NCBI GenBank assembly: GCA_030248135.1
Contig: JASANC010000678.1
Location: forward strand, 1 to 64,000
Direction: 5' to 3'
Length of the DNA: 64,000 nt
DNA from: Theristus sp. LFF4_11
Lineage: Eukaryota > Nematoda > Chromadorea > Monhysterida > Xyalidae
Shown: positions 1-11,634 of the stretch, one piece after another
How the letters are laid out: the number at the start of each line of letters is the position of its first letter
Position numbering within the stretch: position 1 is the stretch's first letter
Program-made: the position numbers and the translations under genes
The notes under the pieces: model-generated
What the model saw: the letters and a program-made list of their open reading frames with translations, nothing else
What the model was told of the DNA's origin: nothing
Databases searched by the model: none

Positions 1-3000
1 AATCTTGATTTTAGCCCATTTTTGAGCAATACAAATGGCAAATGTCCCAACCGACTTGAGTATGATGACTAGACGGTTCGATCAACGTCAAAATCAATTT
101 GGTTGGCTATTATTGCTGGTTTTCATTATGAGGGCAAAAAGTGGGCTAAAAACAAAAATTTTATTTAATTTTGGTGCAAAATAACAGTACGATCAAGAAA
201 CAAATGACATATTCAACATCTGTGGATCTAGACGGTTAGTTTAGTGTTAAAGTCCTACTGGTTTCCACACTTTTTTGGCATTTTCTTTAATTGATACAGC
301 GGGCATACATTTCTTTTAAAGACGGTTTTTATGTTTTGCGCAAAAATTTAATTAAACAAATGTAAAGCGATGCGAGTTTGACATCAATCAGATCGCCCGC
401 TTTTGTAGGTTTCGAAAAATACAGTTGCTTTTCAATCAGACATTTATTTTACTAAAAAAACCGGCAAAAATCTTGATTTTAGCCCATTTTTGAGCAATGC
501 AAATGGCAAATGTCCCAACCGACTTGAGTATGATGACTAGACGGTTCGATCAACGTCAAAATCAATTTGGTTGGCTATTATTGCTGGTTTTCATTATGAG
601 GGCAAAAAGTGGGCTAAAAACAAAAAAATTATTTAATTTTGGTGCAAAATAACAGTACGATCAAGAAACAAATAACATATTCAACATCTGTGAATCTAGA
701 CGGTTAGATAAGTGTTAAAGTCCTACTGGTTTCCACACTTTTTTTAGCATTTTCTTTAAAAGATACAGCGGGAATACATTTCTTTTAAAGACGGTTTTTA
801 TGTTTTGCGCAAAATTTTTTTGAAACAAGTGTAAAGCAATGCGAGTTTGATATCATTCAGATCGCCCGCTTTTGTAGGTTTCGAAAAAGACAGTTGCTTT
901 TCAATCAGACATTTATTTAACTCAAAAAACTGGCAAAAATCTTGATTTTAGCCCATTTTTGAGCAATACAAATGGCAAATGTCCCAACCGACTTGAGTAT
1001 GATGACTAGACGGTTCGATCAACGTCAAAATCAATTTGGTTGGCTATTATTGCTGGTTTTCATTATGAGGGCAAAAAGTGGGCTAAAAACAAAAAATTTA
1101 TTTAATTTTGGTGCAAAATAACAGTACGATCAAGAAACAAATAACATATTCAACATCTGTGAATCTAGACGGTTAGTTTAGTGTTAAAGTCCTACTGGTT
1201 TCCACACTTTTTTTAGCATTTTCTTTAATCGATACAGCGGGCATACATTTTTTTAAAGACGGTTTTTATGTTTTGCGCAAAAAGTTTTTGAAACAAGTGT
1301 AAAGCGATGCGAGTTTGACATCATTCAGATCGCCCGCTTTTGTAGGTTCCGAAAAAGACAGTTGCTTTTCAATCAGACATTTATTTTACTCAAAAAACCG
1401 GCAAAAATCTTGATTTTAGCCCATTTTTGAGCAATACAAATGGCAAATGTCCCAACCGACTTGAGTATGATGACTAGACGGTTCGATCAACGTCAAAATC
1501 AATTTGGTTGGCTATTATTGCTGGTTTTCATTATGAGGGCAAAAAGTGGGCTAAAAACAAAAAAATTATTTAATTTTGGTGCAAAATAACAGTACGATCA
1601 AGAAACAAATAACATATTCAACATCTGTGAATCTAGACGGTTAGTTTAGTGTTAAAGTCCTACTGGTTTCCACACTTTTTTTAGCATTTTCTTTAATCGA
1701 TACAGCGGGCATACATTTCTTTTAAAGACGGTTTTTATGTTTTGCGCAAAATTTTTTTTGAAACAAGTGTAAAGCGATGCGAGTTTGACATCATTCAGAT
1801 CGCCCGCTTTTGTAGGTTCCGAAAAAGACAGTTGCTTTTCAATCAGACATTTATTTTACTCAAAAAACCGGCAAAAATCTTGATTTTAGCCCATTTTTGA
1901 GCAATACAAATGGCAAATGTCCCAACCGACTTGAGTATGATGACTAGACGGTTCGATCAACGTCAAAATCAATTTGGTTGGCTATTATTGCTGGTTTTCA
2001 TTATGAGGGCAAAAAGTGGGCTAAAAACAAAAAATTTATTTAATTTTGGTGCAAAATAACAGTACGATCAAGAAACAAATAACATATTCAACATCTGTGA
2101 ATCTAGACGGTTAGTTTAGTGTTAAAGTCCTACTGGTTTCCACACTTTTTTTAGCATTTTCTTTAAAAGATACAGCGGGAATACATTTCTTTTAAAGACG
2201 GTTTTTATGTTTTGCGCAAAAATTTAATTAAACAAATGTAAAGCGATGCGAGTTTGACATCATTCAGATCGCCCGCTTTTGTAGGTTTCGAAAAATACAG
2301 TTGCTTTTTAATCAGACATTTATTTAACTCAAAAAACTGGCAAAAATCTTGATTTTAGCCCATTTTTGAGCAATACAAATGGCAAATGTCCCAACCGAGA
2401 GAGAGAGGCGTAATCCCTTTTGTAGGTTTCGAAAAATACAGTTGCTTTTTAATCAGACATTTATTTAACTCAAAAAACTGGCAAAAATCTTGATTTTAGC
2501 CCATTTTTGAGCAATACAAATGGCAAATGTCCCAACCGACTTGAGTATGATGACTAGACGGTTCGATCAACGTCAAAATCAATTTGGTTGGCTATTATTG
2601 CTGGTTTTCATTATGAGGGCAAAAAGTGGGCTAAAAACAAAAAAATTATTTAATTTTGGTGCAAAATAACAGTACGATCAAGAAACAAATAACATATTCA
2701 ACATCTGTGAATCTAGACGGTTAGTTTAGTGTTAAAGTCCTACTGGTTTCCACACTTTTTTTAGCATTTTCTTTAATCGATACAGCGGGCATACATTTTT
2801 TTTAAAGACGGTTTTTATGTTTTGCGCAAAAAGTTTTTGAAACAAGTGTAAAGCGATGCGAGTTTGACATCATTCAGATCGCCCGCTTTTGTAGGTTCCG
2901 AAAAAGACAGTTGCTTTTCAATCAGACATTTATTTTACTCAAAAAACCGGCAAAAATCTTGATTTTAGCCCATTTTTGAGCAATACAAATGGCAAATGTC

Positions 3001-6000
3001 CCAACCGACTTGAGTATGATGACTAGACGGTTCGATCAACGTCAAAATCAATTTGGTTGGCTATTATTGCTGGTTTTCATTATGAGGGCAAAAAGTGGGC
3101 TAAAAACAAAAAAATTATTTAATTTTGGTGCAAAATAACAGTACGATCAAGAAACAAATAACATATTCAACATCTGTGAATCTAGACGGTTAGTTTAGTG
3201 TTAAAGTCCTACTGGTTTCCACACTTTTTTTAGCATTTTCTTTAATCGATACAGCGGGCATACATTTTTTTTAAAGACGGTTTTTATGTTTTGCGCAAAA
3301 AGTTTTTGAAACAAGTGTAAAGCGATGCGAGTTTGACATCATTCAGATCGCCCGCTTTTGTAGGTTCCGAAAAAGACAGTTGCTTTTTAATCAGACATTT
3401 ATTTTACTCAAAAAACCGGCAAAAATCTTGATTTTAGCCCATTTTTGAGCAATACAAATGACAAATGTCCCAACTGACTTGAGTATGATGACTAGACGGT
3501 TCGATCAACGTCAAAATCAATTTGGTTGGCTATTATTGCTGGTTTTCATTATGAGGGCAAAAAGTGGGCTAAAAACAAAAAAAAATATTTAATTTTGGTG
3601 CAAAATAACAGTACGATCAAGAAACAAATAACATATTCAACATCTGTGAATCTAGACGGTTAGTTTAGTGTTAAAGTCCTACTGGTTTCCACACTTTTTT
3701 TAGCATTTTCTTTAAAAGATACAGCGGGAATACATTTCTTTTAAAGACGGTTTTTATGTTTTGCGCAAAATTTTTTTGAAACAAGTGTAAAGCGATGCGA
3801 GTTTGACATCATTCAGATCGCCCGCTTTTGTAGGTTCCGAAAAAGACAGTTGCTTTTCAATCAGACATTTATTTTACTCAAAAAACCGGCAAAAATCTTG
3901 ATTTTAGCCCATTTTTGAGCAATACAAATGGCAAATGTCCCAACCGACTTGAGTATGATGACTAGACGGTTCGATCAACGTCAAAATCAATTTGGTTGGC
4001 TATTATTGCTGGTTTTCATTATGAGGGCAAAAAGTGGGCTAAAAACAAAAATTTTATTTAGTTTTGGTGCAAAATAACAGTACGATCAAGAAACAAATGA
4101 CATATTCAACATCTGTGGATCTAGACGGTTAGTTTAGTGTTAAAGTCCTACTGGTTTCCACACTTTTTTGGCATTTTCTTTAATTGATACAGCGGGCATA
4201 CATTTCTTTTAAAGACGGTTTTTATGTTTTGCGCAAAAATTTAATTAAACAAATGTAAAGCGATGCGAGTTTGACATCAATCAGATCGCCCGCTTTTGTA
4301 GGTTTCGAAAAATACAGTTGCTTTTCAATCAGACATTTATTTTACTAAAAAAACCGGCAAAAATCTTGATTTTAGCCCATTTTTGAGCAATGCAAATGGC
4401 AAATGTCCCAACCGACTTGAGTATGATGACTAGACGGTTCGATCAACGTCAAAATCAATTTGGTTGGCTATTATTGCTGGTTTTCATTATGAGGGCAAAA
4501 AGTGGGCTAAAAACAAAAAAATTATTTAATTTTGGTGCAAAATAACAGTACGATCAAGAAACAAATAACATATTCAACATCTGTGAATCTAGACGGTTAG
4601 TTTAGTGTTAAAGTCCTACTGGTTTCCACACTTTTTTTAGCATTTTCTTTAATCGATACAGCGGGCATACATTTTTTTAAAGACGGTTTTTATGTTTTGC
4701 GCAAAATTTTTTTGAAACAAGTGTAAAGCGATGCGAGTTTGACATCATTCAAATCGCCCGCTTTTGTAGGTTTCGAAAAAGACAGTTGCTTTGCAATCAG
4801 ACATTTATTTAACTCAAAAAACTGGCAAAAATCTTGATTTTAGCCCATTTTTGAGCAATACAAATGGCAAATGTCCCAACCGACTTGAGTATGATGACTA
4901 GACGGTTCGATCAACGTCAAAATCAATTTGGTTGGCTATTATTGCTGGTTTTCATTATGAGGGCAAAAAGTGGGCTAAAAACAAAAATTTTATTTAATTT
5001 TGGTGCAAAATAACAGTACGATCAAGAAACAAATGACATATTCAACATCTGTGGATCTAGACGGTTAGTTTAGTGTTAAAGTCCTACTGGTTTCCACACT
5101 TTTTTGGCATTTTCTTTAATTGATACAGCGGGCATACATTTCTTTTAAAGACGGTTTTTATGTTTTGCGCAAAATTTTTTTGAAACAAGTGTAAAGCGAT
5201 GCGAGTTTGACATCATTCAGATCGCCCGCTTTTGTAGGTTCCGAAAAAGACAGTTGCTTTTCAATCAGACATTTATTTTACTAAAAAACAGCAAAAATCT
5301 TGATTTTAGCCCATTTTTGAGCAATACAAATTGAAAGTGTCCCAACCGACTTGAGTATGATGACTAGACACGGTTCGATCAACGTCAAAATTAATTTGGT
5401 TGGCTACTATTGCTGGTTTTCATTATGAGGGCAGAAAGTGGGCTAAAAACAAATATTTTATTTATTTTTGGTGCAAAATAACAGTGCGATCAAGAAACAA
5501 ACAGCATATTCAAAATCTGTGGATCTAGACGGTTAGTTTCGAGTTAAATTCCTATTGGTTCGCACACTTTTTTGCAGTTTCTTTAATCGATGTAGCGGGC
5601 ATACACCTCTCATAAAAACGGTTTTTCTATTTTACTCGAAAATTTTTTGAAACAGGTGTAAAGCGATGCAGTTTGACATCAATCAGATCGCCCGCTTTTG
5701 TAGATTTCGAAAAAGACAGTTGCTTTTCAATGAGACATTTATTTTACTCAAAAAACTGACAAAAATCTTGGTTTTAGCCCATTTTTGAGCATTACAATTG
5801 ATAAACGTTTTAACAAACTTAAATATGATGACTAGACACGGTTCGATCATCGTCAAAATTAGTTACGATTGCTGATTTTCATTATGAGGGCAGAAAGTGG
5901 GCTAAAAACAAATATTTTATTTAATTTTAGTGCAAAATAACAGTGCGATCAAGAAACAAATGACATATTCAAAATCTGTGGATCTAGACGGTTAGTTGGA

Positions 6001-6458
6001 GTTAAATTTCTGTTGGGTCGCACACTTTTTTTGCATTTTTCTTAATCGGTACAGCGGGCATACACCTCTTTTAAAAACGGCTTTAATATATTTTACGCAA
6101 AAATTTATTGAAACAGGTGTAAAGCGATGCAAGTTTGACATCAATCAGATCGCCCGCTTTTGTAGGTTCCGAAAAAGACAGTTGCTTTTTAATCAGACAT
6201 TTATTTTGCTCAAAAAACTGATAAAAATCTTGGTTTTAGCCCGTTTTTGAGCATTACAATTGATAATCGTTTTAACGAACTTAAATATGATGACTAGACA
6301 CGGATCGATCAACGTGAAAATCAATTTGGTTGGCTACTATTGCTGGTTTTTATTATGAGGGCAGAAAGTGGGCTAAAAACAAATATTTTATTTAATTTTG
6401 GTGCAAAATAACAGTGCGATCAAGAAACAAATGACATATTCAAAATCTGTGGATCTAG
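1..6458. repeat. Satellite array, ~469-bp monomers (first block)
   Basis: Head-to-tail copies of one AT-rich monomer. Recognisable unit starts (the AATCTTGATTTTAGCCCA phrase) lie near 1, 469, 938, 1406, 1876, 2345, 2486, 2955, 3424, 3894, 4362, 4830, 5296, 5764 and 6226, so the period is 466-470 bp apart from one truncated unit at 2345-2485. Copies up to about 5290 are almost identical. From 5296 onward they carry many substitutions and small indels, the usual picture of a satellite edge where homogenisation fails. No open frame is conserved between units, so the short ORFs inside are not genes. The left end of the array lies outside the window. Confidence 0.95.
2398..2416. other. Filler sequence at a broken satellite unit
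   Basis: The unit starting at 2345 stops after CCCAACCGA and is followed by about 19 bp of GA-rich, non-satellite sequence (GAGAGAGAGGCGTAATCCC). The array then restarts in the middle of a unit. The roughly 122 bp before the filler (about 2276-2397) recur after it (about 2417-2538) with the same private variants. This fits a replication template switch or an assembly join. Confidence 0.75.
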
Positions 6459-7718
6459 TATAGATGGTATACTATTGGTCGATTATTCATTAGTTGACGA
6501 ATGAATAATGGAGTTTTTAAATTATTTGAATAATACTATTTTGAATAATGAGTAATGGGCCCATTATTCAAATAGTACTATTAATGACGAATGAATAATG
6601 GAAACAAAAAGATTGGACTTATTTAAAACAAGTTGCACAAGTTGCAAAAGTTGTGTGCTCAGAACACACCTTGATTGACCACACCAACCTCGCATTTTGT
6701 GATACCTCATGAGCATTGAAAAGTGACAAAAAACATGTACACTGACAGGAAGGTACTGAAATCTGATTGTAAATTTCCACAGGTGGTGCACCAAAACGAC
6801 CTTCTGAAACTAAAAATGAACTCGCGGTTGATTTGTTTTATTTGTTTATGCAGTAAGTCAAAATTGTATCATGTTTTTTCTGCATTTCAACCATGGAACA
6901 CCAGAAACCTGCCTATTGCACTGCTTGTTTTATACATTATTCGCAAATTCGTGATAGCTGTGCAAAATTCAACACATTTTTTGAAATCCTGAGTGCATTT
7001 TAGTTTGGAAAAGTGAAAGAATCGTTCAATTTGGTTTTATATAACTCGAGATACAGCCATTTTTGTCCAGAAAATCGAAAAATCAACAAACACAAAATGA
7101 AAGGGAATCATGCGAGGGGGTTGTTTTGTATGTGGCATACACACATACGTATGTGAGCAATTATGCACCCCTCACGCGTAAGTCACAAGAGACAGTGTTA
7201 TGTTTCTCTCTGTTGTTGTTGTGTTTATCTGCGTGCACACACGACAAGCAACGGTTAAATGGCTATATCTTCTGCACCGTTTATCCGTTTGAACTGAAAT
7301 TTGGATATGTTATACCTGTACACCTAACAACTGTCGCCAATTAGTTTTATCCTGAACCGATTAGGAAAGCAGACGTTAGGGCCTTTGGTTATAATTAAAC
7401 GTTTTGTTTACTTTTATCAGTGTTGATTTGTTTAAAATGGTGATTTGCACTTGATCCTCTCCGCCATTGATGATTTGGACCTAATTCGATAACTAAAACA
7501 TCAATGTGTTAGGGTAAAACTAAAGGGTGGCAGGTAAAAGTCAATGAACAATTGTTCATTATTCATTAATCATTTACTATCGGCAAATTATTCATGTGAA
7601 TAATGTATAATTTGAAAAATTACGTGAATAATACTATTTGAATAATTAATATATTACTCATTCGTCATTCATTATTCAAACTCAATGTTTGACGAATGAA
7701 TTATTCATACCATCTATA
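6459..7718. mobile_element. Non-autonomous DNA transposon (hAT-like by TSD) inserted in the satellite
   Basis: A 1260-bp insertion interrupts a satellite unit. It has 12-bp terminal inverted repeats (TATAGATGGTAT at 6459-6470, ATACCATCTATA at 7707-7718). It is flanked by the perfect 8-bp duplication GGATCTAG (6451-6458 and 7719-7726), which occurs once in uninterrupted units. An 8-bp duplication is typical of hAT and P elements. The subterminal 200 bp at both ends hold several copies, in both orientations, of a TGACGAATGAATAAT word, as expected for transposase binding sites. No transposase frame is visible, so the copy must have been moved in trans. The TIR does not match a hAT consensus I know, so the superfamily is inferred from the duplication length only. 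Confidence 0.85.
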
Positions 7719-8347
7719 GGATCTAGACGGTTAGTTAGAGTTAAATTCCTATTGGTTCGCACACTTTTTTGTATTTTTCTTAATCGGTACAGCGGGCATA
7801 TACCTCTTTTAAAAACGGTTTTTGTATTTTACGCAAAAATTTATTGAAACAGGTGTAAAGCAATGCGAGTTTGACATCAATCAGATCGCCCGCTTTTGTA
7901 GGTTCCGAAAAAGACAGTTGCTTTTCAATCAGACATTTATTTTACTCAAAAAACTGACAAAAACCTTGGTTTTAGCCCATTTTTGAGCATTACAATTGAT
8001 AAGTGTTTTAACGAACTTAAATATGATGACTAGACACGGTTCGATCAACGTCAAAATCAATTTGGTTGGCTACTATTGCTGGTTTTCATTATGAGGGCAG
8101 AAAGTGGGCTAAAAACAAATATTTTATTTATTTTTGGTGCAAAATAACAGTGCGATCAAGAAACAAACAACATATTCAAAATCTGTGGATCTAGACGGTT
8201 AGTTTCGAGTTAAATTCCTGTTGGATCGCACACTTTTTTGCAGTTTCTTTAATCGATGTAGCGGGCATACACCTCTCATAAAAACGGTTTTTATATTTTA
8301 CTCGAAAATTTATTGAAACAGGTGTAAAGCGATGCAAGTTTGACATC
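7719..8347. repeat. Satellite array, terminal degenerate block
   Basis: The satellite resumes at exactly the point broken by the transposon and runs for about 1.3 diverged units. It ends inside a unit after AGTTTGACATCAA near 8347, where unrelated sequence begins. It marks the junction between satellite and the gene-bearing side of the window. Confidence 0.9.
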
Positions 8348-8767
8348 AACCCACCGTTCCTCTTTTCCTCCAGGAGGGGTGAAAACCACCCCACCTTCTA
8401 CCACCCCTCCCTTCCGTACATCTTAGATGAATCTGAAAATGACCGCAATGTATAAAATTTCTGTTTTTTTTTAACTCATGTTACATACATGTGTTGCTTT
8501 TTTCTTCGTTTACTTCGTTCGTTTATTGCTGTGTTTATTTAGAAAGCTCTACCATTAGATACTGCTCACACAATATTAATAGTTGGTGGTAGTTAATAGT
8601 AAATTAATAGTTAATCAAATAAAAATTGTCATCGCATTCACCTTGCATGCGGATGGGCATCCGCAAATAAACAATAAATAAAACAAAACAATAATTAAGC
8701 AATATAGTTTTTATTGTTGTAACGATGCAAAAATTGAGTTGATCAACTCAAAAATTAGTTATCCATT
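8348..8767. other. Intergenic region between satellite and K2P 3' end
   Basis: No gene seen. It begins with a C-rich/pyrimidine stretch (8348-8420) and continues AT-rich. It should contain the 3' UTR of the minus-strand channel gene. Confidence 0.6.
8710..8715 (-). other. Candidate polyadenylation signal of the K2P gene
   Basis: AATAAA on the minus strand, about 53 nt downstream of the proposed K2P stop at 8768-8770. Position and motif fit a short 3' UTR; it rests on a single hexamer. Confidence 0.5.
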
Positions 8768-11376
8768 TCAACTTAGCGCTTGCAATTTTGCCATTGCTGC
8801 CTCGTCTCCGTCGTCGATGCCATCGCCATCTTCGTCCTGAAGAAAGTGAAGCTTATCAGCATATTAGGAAGAAATATCGTCAACAAAATTCAGTTAGTTG
8901 ATCAGAAACCAGTAAAAATGCGGTTAAACTTGCCACAATCTCCACAACCCCGGCGGCACGACCTGCAGCGCGTGCTTTCAATACCATAGTAATCATGATC
9001 ACATTTATACCCATGCCAAGTACGCCAAGACCAATGGTGATGTATAAACAGCCAATTAGCAAGTGAAACTAAAAAAAGTTTGAATCGGATCGAACATTTT
9101 TAAAGCGCACATCACAACTGTCCATCATTTGTCTTACCAACCGTTCCGGCAAATGTGCCCAGATTCGCGGTTCCGGGTGAGAAATCGCCAAAACCAATTG
9201 TCACCAAACTGACAAAGCAAAAGTAGTTCGCTTCCAAAAAAGACCAGTCCTCCATTAGTTGGAACAAAAAGCCACCTGGAGCATCAGAAGTGTTATTTCA
9301 ATAAAAATCTATACTTTAAGGAAATTTTGTTGCTGTACTCATGCGTACCCATGATCACAAAGAGCACGAGCACTAAAAACACTGCGGTCATTGGAATCGG
9401 CAAATCTTCAGGTGCCATTAAACTTGTCGGATCGTTGGGGTCTGGATTATCACTATTATCGACATCTTGGATAACCACATGCGTTTCGTGTGATTTGAAC
9501 TCGTCTTTCATTTCTTCGTCAATTCCTAAATTTTAAAAGCTTGATTTTCAGTAGCACATACATGTAATTGTAGAGAGTGAAACGTAGTTCTGTATCATTG
9601 TACCAGGTTTTTCTGCATCCTTGGTAGGTTCTTCATCATTTTTATGGGTGCTATCTTCATCACCGTCGTCGACGACATTGTTTTGTGGATTCCAATCTGC
9701 GTTATCTGGGTTTTCATCAGCATCAGGCTTTCTTTCTCGTTTAGTTTTAGCTGATGGTTCCCGTTTTAGATTTACTCCATGGGTTATCATACGGCGACGG
9801 CGGCAAATACCACAGAAAATGTAACGATACATGGTCTAAACACAACAGATTCTGAGAATACGTCTTTTTATGACTGACTGAAAGCGAAGAGCTTTTCGTT
9901 TGTAACATTTTATCATAAAACTAAGTTAATTTAACTAAGATTCCTTACCCGTAGTACCACTTGAAACGCATCTCCAACATTTGCCATAAACATGAGCAAA
10001 AGTGGCACACCCATTAATGCGTATATAATTACCATGAGTTTCCCGAAATCTGATGATGGAGCAATGTGACCGTAGCCTGAAAATTTTAAAATAAAACAAC
10101 ACCTGTGGAATAAATAGTGCCCCATTGTTTGTGTTTGTGAACCTTGTTTCTCAAATTTGTGATTCAACTTCTTCAATGTTCTTACCAATCAAAGTCACAA
10201 TAGAAGCACAGAATAAGTATGCGCTCCAGTGACTCCAAAGTGATGTGGCGGGATCTTCATCTCCATTGTAGCTGTAAGTGCTGCAATAGAAATACAATGT
10301 TGGTTGTATGCAATCGCATGCCCAGTTGTCCTTGAAGTGCAGTTTTTAAATTCCAAAACTGTGGTTCCGCCGAGTTACTGTAAAGTCTTGCATATAAGGT
10401 TCCTCTTACTTATAAGACCCCCACCCAAAAGTGGGCGGAGTGTCACACGGCGGGAAACCAAAAAATTCAAATTTTTGAGTTGGTCGAAAAGCCACCCCGT
10501 TTGTAAGGCCCGGACTTCCTAATCTTCTCTTTATAAGACCTCCTCCCACTTATAAGGCTGTCACACAAAATTCCACTTTTTTCAGCAATTGTTGATTTTC
10601 AAATTTATATAAGGAGACCTTATATGCAAGACTTTACGGTATCTGTACAGTAATGTTAATGCATTTCGCTCATTGTGCAGCAGAGAATGTTGTCAAGTGA
10701 CAACTGGTAATTTACTGTATTGCGCGAGCAATTTTCAAATGGTAGGCATCGACAAGTTCTCGAACAAATTCACGAGAATAGTGAATGCTGCGGCCAGACA
10801 AATCGGGATAGATTCGTGTGTTGATTGGACGCATTTTGTTGCGTTGCACAGCGCCTATGTTCGTTTCGTTCAGCAGTGGATCAATATACCTTAACGGAAT
10901 AACAAGGTAGCATCTACCATATTTTATTCGCAACTAAAACTAAAGTATAAGTTATGTCATAATAAGTTCAAAGTAGGAGTGGGCCAAATTTTTTTAGGCT
11001 GATAGTAGGTTTTGAGCTCAAACATGGAACACCTTCAAAACTTGTACCGTACTTACTCTGATCTTTTCATATCTTTCAGAATTTGCTTGAGCTCTTTCCG
11101 AGCTTCGTTTATGGCTAACGTCTCGTTCCACCCCCCTTCTATCCATTCATCCATATCACCACCTGAAAGGAAATTAGTAGTGAGCTTTGATGGTAAACGC
11201 AAATCTTGCTTTTAAAAACAGCTTGAATTTTAAAAAATCCAACTACAGTTTGTCTTAGTGTGTGTCTTACCTTCCAGTGCCATAAATAGCAAGGCTCCTA
11301 ATTCGCAGTAGATTGCAAGCATGATGAAGAGTCCGACATAAGAAAACATAAACGATACAAACATGTTCTTTGCCAT
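8768..11376 (-). CDS. Two-pore-domain (K2P/TWK-type) potassium channel, nine exons
   Basis: Plasma-membrane leak K+ channel subunit; K2P channels work as dimers. Exons on the minus strand: 11376-11271, 11162-11057, 10280-10186, 10076-9949, 9835-9604, 9525-9349, 9275-9142, 9068 to 8934 or 8949, and 8836-8768. Phases join throughout, giving about 390 residues, a normal K2P length. M1 is followed directly by TM1 (about 5-27). The extracellular cap has an N-E-T sequon at 48-50. Pore 1 carries TLIGYG at 100-105 and pore 2 TIGFGD at 307-312. TM2 is about 112-134, TM3 about 268-287, TM4 about 329-352. The TM2-TM3 loop (about 146-265) is long, basic then strongly acidic. The last exon adds an acidic tail (DEDGDGIDDGDE). 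The final intron uses either a GC donor after 8934 or a weak GT after 8949. Without that intron the frame stops at 8880. The start is the first ATG before TM1; an upstream 5' exon cannot be excluded. Confidence 0.9.
10376..10641. mobile_element. 266-bp TIR element (MITE) in K2P intron 2
   Basis: Ends are near-perfect inverted repeats of about 24 bp. TACTGTAAAGTCTTGCATAT begins at 10376, and the reverse complement of TACCGTAAAGTCTTGCATAT ends at 10641. The interior repeats short phrases such as TATAAGACC and CTTATAAGGC in both orientations, so the whole element can fold. It has no coding capacity. It sits inside the 776-bp second intron of the channel gene, well away from its splice sites. Confidence 0.8.
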
Positions 11377-11634
11377 GATTGTCAAATTTTAGTCTATCGA
11401 ACTGCGTAAGGACAGAATCAAAAATAACATTTACTGTATTGGACGGACAAACGGACTACAGTTAGCTTTGATAAGAACAAGCTCAGCGTAGTGTTGGTGC
11501 TGCTGAATTAGTTTTGTTATTCACTTGCAACTAAGCAACGGTGGCTATCAACGGAATATCGTTCCATCAATTTCAACTTGTTTGGTTGTAACCAGACAAC
11601 TAACTGCGGTTTTATTTGCACCTGCTTGTACACA
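11377..11634. other. 5' flank of the K2P gene
   Basis: Likely promoter and 5' UTR side of the minus-strand channel gene. I see no convincing TATA box or initiator and no other gene. An SL trans-splice acceptor cannot be judged without transcripts. Confidence 0.35.

Noticed and set aside
5996..6250. 84-codon open frame in the satellite
   Set aside because: Present only because this diverged unit lost a stop; the frame is not kept in other units.
1..6458. Regular repeats that might be taken for a CRISPR array
   Set aside because: Units are ~469 bp head-to-tail with no unique spacers, in a eukaryotic context; this is a satellite.
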